The notes below the pieces were generated by a model. That model was not told where the DNA came from and ran no database searches. It worked only from the letters and a program-made list of their open reading frames with translations. DNA of 64,000 nt from Mytilisepta virgata (lineage: Eukaryota > Mollusca > Bivalvia > Mytilida > Mytilidae). Below are positions 1-64,000 of the stretch, piece after piece; positions within the stretch are counted from its first letter, which is position 1, and the number at the start of each line of letters is the position of its first letter. The translations under genes and the position numbers were made by a program. The stretch is taken from assembly GCA_028015205.1 (NCBI GenBank), contig JAPWFG010000022.1, positions 992,001-1,056,000 of the forward strand. Direction: 5' to 3'.

Positions 1-2
1 TG

Positions 3-2414
3 ATAGTCGAAAAGCCAAATAAAGTCCGTGTAGTTTTAGATCCACGAGATTTGAATCGTGCCGTGAAAAGAGAACATTTTCCTATGAAAACTGTAGATGA
101 AGTAGCTGCTAAAGTAAATGGTGCAAAATATTTCAGCACTTTAGACGCATCATCGGGGTTTTGGACTCTGAAATTGGACGAGGAAAGCTCAAAACTCACG
201 ACGTTTAATACACCTTACGGAAGGTACAAATACTTAAGAATGCCAATGGGAATTAGCAGTGCGCCCGAAATATTTCAGCGTAGGATTTCACAGTTATTTG
301 AAGATGTTGAAGGATGCGATAATATTATTGATGATATTCTTGTCTGGGGAAAAGATGAAAAAGAACACAACAAACGCTTAACAAGTGTACTTGAAAGAGC
401 CCGACAGATTAATCTCAAGTTAAACAAGTCAAAATGCAAAATAGGCCGTACAGAGGTAAAATATATGGGACACATATTCTCAGAAACAGGAATTAGGCCC
501 GACCCAGAAAAAGTGAGAACAATCAACGAGATAAAATCGCCAGAAAATAAACAAGAATTGCAAAGGTTTATGGGAATGGTAAACTACGTGGGAAAATTTA
601 TTCCAGGCTTGGCAACACGCAATAAACCGCTGAGAATTTTACTTGAGAAAACAACAGCATGGCATTGGAATGAAACGCATGAACAATGTTTTGTAGACTT
701 GAAAAATGCATTAACAAAAGCACCTGTCTTAAAATATTACGATGTAAATAAATCAGTAACATTGTCAGTTGATGCCTCATCCGAAGGTTTAGGAGCATGT
801 TTAATGCAAGATGAACAACCTATCTGTTATGCGTCAAAGGGACTTAATCAGTCTGAAAGGAACTATAGTCAAATTGAAAAGGAACTTTATGCCATTGTGT
901 TTGGTTGCCTAAAATTCCACCAATACTTGTACGGAAAACGCGTCAAAGTGGAAACTGACCATAAACCTCTAGAGAGTTTATTTAAGAAACCGTTAGCGAA
1001 AGCACCGCCTCGAATACAAAGAATGATGCTGCGTATTCAAAGGTATGACTTAGATGTACATTACAAGCAAGGAAAATTGATGTATGTTGCGGATACGCTG
1101 AGCAGAGCAACGACAAAACAGGAAGGTAACAGAGACAAATTTGAAGTTCATACGTTGAAATTTTTACCTATTACTAGCGAGAGACTCTCCGATTTTAAAA
1201 TCGAAACAGCAAAAGATTCGTGTTTGCAAGAATTAAAAGAAACTGTGCTACAAGGCTGGCCAGATGTCAAAGCAAAACTGTCTGATGCAGTTAAACCTTA
1301 CTGGAATTTTCGAGATGAAATAGGAGTATACGATGAATTGTTGACAAAGAACAAAAGACTTATTGTACCAATGACACTACAACCTGAGATGTTAAGACAA
1401 ATTCACAGCTCACACATGGGTATCGAGAAGTGTAAGAAACGTGCTAGAGACATTCTTTATTGGCCAGGTATGAACGCACAAATAACAGAACTAGTATCAA
1501 AATGTGGAGTATGCAGTATGTTTCAAAGATGTCAACAAAAGGAGCCGTTACTTCAACATAATCGACCAGTTCGACCTTGGTCTAAAGTAGCAGCCGATTT
1601 ATTTGAATTGGACAGAATCAATTACCTAGTTGTAGTGGATTTTTACTCAAATTATTTTGAGGTGAATAAACTGAATAACATGTCAAGTTCAAGTGTTATC
1701 AAAATTGTGAAGGAACATATGGCGAGATTTGGAATCATTGATGAGCTAATTAGTGACAATGGACCTTGTTTTGCTAGTGCTGAGTTCCAGAATTTTGCCG
1801 ATATTTACAAATTCAAACACACAACGAGTTCGCCGTTGTATTCACAATCAAATGGAATGGCTGAGAAAACCGTGCAGTCAGTGAAAAGATTACTGAAGAA
1901 AGCTAAAATAGACAAGAAAGATCCATATTTATCTTTACTTGAGTATAGGAACACTCCCCTGGATTGCGGAAAATCGCCTGTGCAACTTCTTATGGGACGT
2001 CGAACAAATACACTTATGCCGACTCATCCAGCATTATTAAAACCGAAATTGGACAATGAATCCGTACAGGAGAAGAAAGAACAACTCCTATCAAAACAGA
2101 AATTTTACTATGACCGCACCGCCAAACCGTTAGAGCCATTACAATCAGGTGAAACTGTGCGGGTACGCAGTAAGAAAACTTGGGAACCTGCAGTAGTTGT
2201 GCAATCAACAAACACTCCGAGATCATACATAGTCAAAACGAATGATAGTTCTATTTATAGAAGAAATAGAAGAGACATTATGAAATCTAATGAAACACCC
2301 GAAAATGAGACAATTAACTATGAAAAAAACAATTCTGCTGAAATTCAGAAGGAAATTCGTACTAAATCGGGAAGAATTATAACACCGCACAAGAGATTGA
2401 TAGAAGAATCTTAA
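3..2414 (+). CDS. pol: Ty3/Gypsy retrotransposon pol polyprotein, 5'-truncated by the window edge
   Basis: The frame is open from base 3 without any stop, so the real start lies left of the window; the TTG at 51 is only an internal codon and is residue 1 for the numbering used here. Domains in order are reverse transcriptase (LDASSGF at 31-37, catalytic IIDD at 92-95), RNase H (acidic residues D241, E277, D303 and D348), an integrase zinc finger (H452, H455, C485, C488), and an integrase core with D516, D569 and E605. The last two are separated by 35 residues, the classic D,D35E spacing. The C-terminal tail after about residue 690 is basic. The domain order RT-RNaseH-IN is that of Ty3/Gypsy, and the general look is that of Mag/K02A2.6-like metazoan elements; the lineage is from memory. 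The absence of stops or frameshifts over about 800 codons suggests a young insertion. Gag, protease and the 5' LTR are outside the window. Confidence 0.95.
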   Translation: MVEKPNKVRVVLDPRDLNRAVKREHFPMKTVDEVAAKVNGAKYFSTLDASSGFWTLKLDEESSKLTTFNTPYGRYKYLRMPMGISSAPEIFQRRISQLFEDVEGCDNIIDDILVWGKDEKEHNKRLTSVLERARQINLKLNKSKCKIGRTEVKYMGHIFSETGIRPDPEKVRTINEIKSPENKQELQRFMGMVNYVGKFIPGLATRNKPLRILLEKTTAWHWNETHEQCFVDLKNALTKAPVLKYYDVNKSVTLSVDASSEGLGACLMQDEQPICYASKGLNQSERNYSQIEKELYAIVFGCLKFHQYLYGKRVKVETDHKPLESLFKKPLAKAPPRIQRMMLRIQRYDLDVHYKQGKLMYVADTLSRATTKQEGNRDKFEVHTLKFLPITSERLSDFKIETAKDSCLQELKETVLQGWPDVKAKLSDAVKPYWNFRDEIGVYDELLTKNKRLIVPMTLQPEMLRQIHSSHMGIEKCKKRARDILYWPGMNAQITELVSKCGVCSMFQRCQQKEPLLQHNRPVRPWSKVAADLFELDRINYLVVVDFYSNYFEVNKLNNMSSSSVIKIVKEHMARFGIIDELISDNGPCFASAEFQNFADIYKFKHTTSSPLYSQSNGMAEKTVQSVKRLLKKAKIDKKDPYLSLLEYRNTPLDCGKSPVQLLMGRRTNTLMPTHPALLKPKLDNESVQEKKEQLLSKQKFYYDRTAKPLEPLQSGETVRVRSKKTWEPAVVVQSTNTPRSYIVKTNDSSIYRRNRRDIMKSNETPENETINYEKNNSAEIQKEIRTKSGRIITPHKRLIEES

Positions 2415-2684
2415 TTCAAGAGTTAATGGTAAAGATTAACTCCAACGGTGAGTCATGTGCTAGTAACCTCTGACTCCAATCTCGACATAGTATTTGTAGA
2501 GCGTGTATATATTGCCGTAGTTCCGTTGCTTCAGTATTTTACAAACAGTTAAAGTTGTCTCATTCAAAACTGTAATACTTTCAATTTAATTCATTACAAA
2601 TGAACAGTGTCAAATTTTTCCTTTTATTGAATGAACAGTGTTAAAGTATTTTTCTGAAACAAAGAACAGTAATTTGTTTGGCCT
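2415..2684 (+). other. 3' untranslated stretch of the Gypsy element between pol and the polypurine tract
   Basis: There is no long open frame here. It links the pol stop codon at 2412-2414 to the purine tract before the LTR. No env-like frame is present in the space available. Confidence 0.6.
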
Positions 2685-2695
2685 AAAAAAGGAGA
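2685..2695 (+). other. Polypurine tract of the LTR retrotransposon
   Basis: AAAAAAGGAGA is immediately followed by TGTAATG. A purine tract directly before a TG dinucleotide is the expected plus-strand primer and the border of the 3' LTR. Confidence 0.7.
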
Positions 2696-2903
2696 TGTAA
2701 TGATATTGATTTATAATTATGTTTGAACTTATAGCCTTGTAATCCTAAGTGAAATTGCAGCTGTCAGAATCTGTTTATCTTTAACGACTTTCACATACCG
2801 ATAATATTGTAACTGATGTGTATTTCCCTCTACACTGTTTACACAAAAATATTTGTACTTGATAATTAAAGTTAGTCTGCTTCAGTAGCTTGTTGTAATA
2901 ACA
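2696..2903 (+). repeat. Probable 3' LTR of the Gypsy element
   Basis: The segment begins TGTAATGATATTG right after the polypurine tract and can be closed at ...GTAATAACA (2903), which gives TGT...ACA ends and a length of about 208 bp. An ATTAAAG word near 2865 could serve as a polyadenylation signal. The left border is well supported. The right border is a guess, because the 5' LTR needed for comparison is outside the window. Confidence 0.5.
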
Positions 2904-4534
2904 CGCCCAGTATATACGGCCAGAATGATACAACCTCTTTATTAAAATGTTGCATTAAAAATGAAATCACGCTGTTTTTGGTCAGCAAACTGTTTACCTG
3001 TATACATACAATGCACCTGTGTACTTTAATTAACGGTTTGAACAATAAACATCCGGACAGTCAAGGTACAATATATATATACATGTCAAATCGTTAATTA
3101 GTTATAATTACCTGAAACCCACAGCATGTTAATTGCGCATAATAGATTTCTTCCGATAAAACTCAAATAAATTTTACCCAGAAAAAAGTCGCTTTTCTCG
3201 CGGCTTAAAAATTTAAAAAAAACTTGCACCATTACCCTGTATCACTAATTATGTACTTTTGACAGTTTGTATAAATTGGTGATAAATTTCATATTATTAA
3301 TTATTGTCACAATTTCATATATTGAAATTATAATCCATGTGAATGTTACTACATATTTCAAATAAAAAGTTTTTTAAAGTGAAGACGTGGAGAACGTGCT
3401 ATAATCAATACAGAGTTATCGAAGTACGATGAATGCCTGGCATGAACGGGACCAGTAGATTCCCGATATTGGGTAACCAGTTAATAAGTCTAAACAGAGT
3501 TACCTAACATAATTATGACCGATATAGCTGCATATGTAAAATCCCCATCACATGAAAACGAAAACAATCTGTTGAAAACCATCAAAAGAGTATTTTTGCC
3601 ATTTTCTGTAGTACGTACAGTAATACAAGTTATTCGCTTCGAAATTTCTTTGATCGTTGGAACCATTAAATTTTAACGTACAGCTTCAAATTTTGGACAG
3701 AATGGTTAAACCGGTGTATATTCAAATTATCCCCCCCCCCCCCCGCAAATTGTTGAAATTTGTTCAGGTCATGGAAGACGGATTTTTCCTGAAGAAGTCT
3801 ATATTTATTCATGAGAATTCAATATGCCGCAATTTTGCATATTGCAAAATGCTGGGTACTTTATTCATGGCATTTGCATCACGTGACTTCAGCCCTTTTA
3901 ATGAAATTACCCCCCTTAGTTGTAGATCTAAAATGATAAAATTATTTGAATTACAGATAATCGAGTCTTTTCCCCGTCTCGTTTCTTAAACTAATGTGTC
4001 TAGGAAAACTTCATTTACATTTACAAATTGCATGAGGCCCCGGGGAAAATGTTTCAGATTTGAAGGATTACGCTATGGGAGACTTGAAATTATCATGTTT
4101 TGACCGAAAAGTTATGAAAGCAGGTGAGATTAAAGTTATTTCAAAGTGGTTCTCCATATGCGGACAATGTATGTATGATCTCGCCTTGAATCTGTATTTG
4201 TAGCTTGAATTTGCATTTTTCACTAATTTTGGTTAATTCATATAGAAGTTATACTACGGTTACGCTTAAGTTTTTAAAACTGAATGGGCGGAAAATTTTC
4301 AATGCCGACAATGTTCATTTGTACACGAAAAGAAAGATAATATTGTGTAGAATGTACCTATACATTAAATATATAAAGGACGGATTTACAGAAGAAGAAG
4401 AAGAAAAAATAGGAGACATCCGTGCGATTAAAAGATTGTAATCTCGTTTTTTTGTTCAATTTAGAACCCACTTAATTGTCCATTACCTTTTATTCCACAA
4501 AAAGGGCAGGTAAGATGAATAGAACAATCTTGTC
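2904..4534. other. Intergenic AT-rich stretch upstream of Smad2/3
   Basis: I see no gene here. It contains a run of 13 C at about 3731-3743 and short AT repeats. Open frames at 3657-3989 and 4205-4441 have no recognisable domain and look like chance. Confidence 0.6.
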
Positions 4535-4815
4535 CAGGGGCGGGTCCAGGTGAGGGCGTAATGGGCGTACGCCCCCCCACTTTAAAAAAAAAAAAAAAAA
4601 ACTATCGTAATCTGCTTATATTGTATTGAATATGGCAATTTATCATATTCATTAATTAAACACATACTCTAAAATATACATGTTCCAAGTCAGGAACCGT
4701 TACATTAGTGCATTTCACAATTATTTTATGTTTTTTAGCAAAAAAAAGGTTAGAAAAAAAACGAAGTTTTATTATACGCCCCCCCCCCCTTTCAAATATC
4801 CTGGAAACGCCCCTG
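4535..4815. mobile_element. hAT-like MITE in the Smad2/3 upstream region
   Basis: The left end CAGGGGCGGGTCCAGG and the reverse complement of the right end, CAGGGGCGTTTCCAGG, match at 14 of 16 positions. The interior is A/T- and C-run-rich with no coding capacity. The direct repeat TTGTCCA lies at or next to both ends, but it does not form a clean 8-bp duplication, so the hAT assignment rests mainly on the CAGGGG termini. The element ends 259 bp before the Smad ATG. Confidence 0.65.

Positions 4816-64000
<59,185 letters not shown>

Noticed and set aside
3657..3989. 110-codon frame upstream of Smad2/3
   Set aside because: It includes a translated C13 run, has no domain, and has no plausible partner exons.

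Overview
This is a stretch of AT-rich animal genome, most probably from a bivalve mollusc. A mussel-like species is my best guess, but that part rests on remembered repeat families and not on a search. The only host gene I can support is a TGF-beta/activin-pathway receptor-regulated Smad of the Smad2/3 type. It lies on the + strand from the ATG at 5075 to beyond the right edge. Eight coding exons are visible: 5075-5280, 15454-15647, 17132-17263, 58518-58577, 59543-59575, 60160-60372, 60966-61103 and 63152-63296. Every junction has GT..AG ends and the reading frame is continuous for 373 codons plus two bases. The final exon, which should carry the end of MH2 and the C-terminal phospho-serine tail, is not in the window.

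Region by region: 1-2903 is the 3' part of a Ty3/Gypsy LTR retrotransposon, with an uninterrupted reverse transcriptase-RNase H-integrase frame, a polypurine tract and a probable 3' LTR. 2904-5074 is intergenic sequence plus the presumed Smad promoter and contains a MITE. Intron 1 (10.2 kb) holds several small inverted-repeat elements and a minus-strand LINE relic. Intron 2 (1.5 kb) holds an old tandem array and a MITE. Intron 3 (41.3 kb) is a dense deposit of repeats. It contains a minisatellite made from copies of the exon 3 end with its splice donor, a LINE cut in two by a 4.96-kb composite element, tRNA-derived SINEs, TTAA-flanked and TTA/TAA-flanked MITEs, a 2.5-kb element with perfect 25-bp terminal inverted repeats, long fold-back palindromes, several minisatellites, and repeat families that begin with a GC-rich hairpin. 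Introns 4-7 are short and carry a SINE and further MITEs.

The Smad exons show a complete MH1 domain whose zinc ligands and DNA-contact residues fall at the same numbers as in human SMAD3, a short linker with a TP site, a PPGY motif and two SP sites, and most of MH2. Exons 3-7 all begin and end in the same phase, so any of them could be skipped in frame. The most notable observations are the donor-containing minisatellite, the hairpin-headed repeat families, the clean LINE interruption, a SINE-in-MITE nest with intact target duplications for both insertions, and a pair of inverted MITEs that bracket exons 4-7. I found no bacterial-type operon, CRISPR array, rRNA or functional tRNA gene. Most other open frames are chance frames or translations of repeats.
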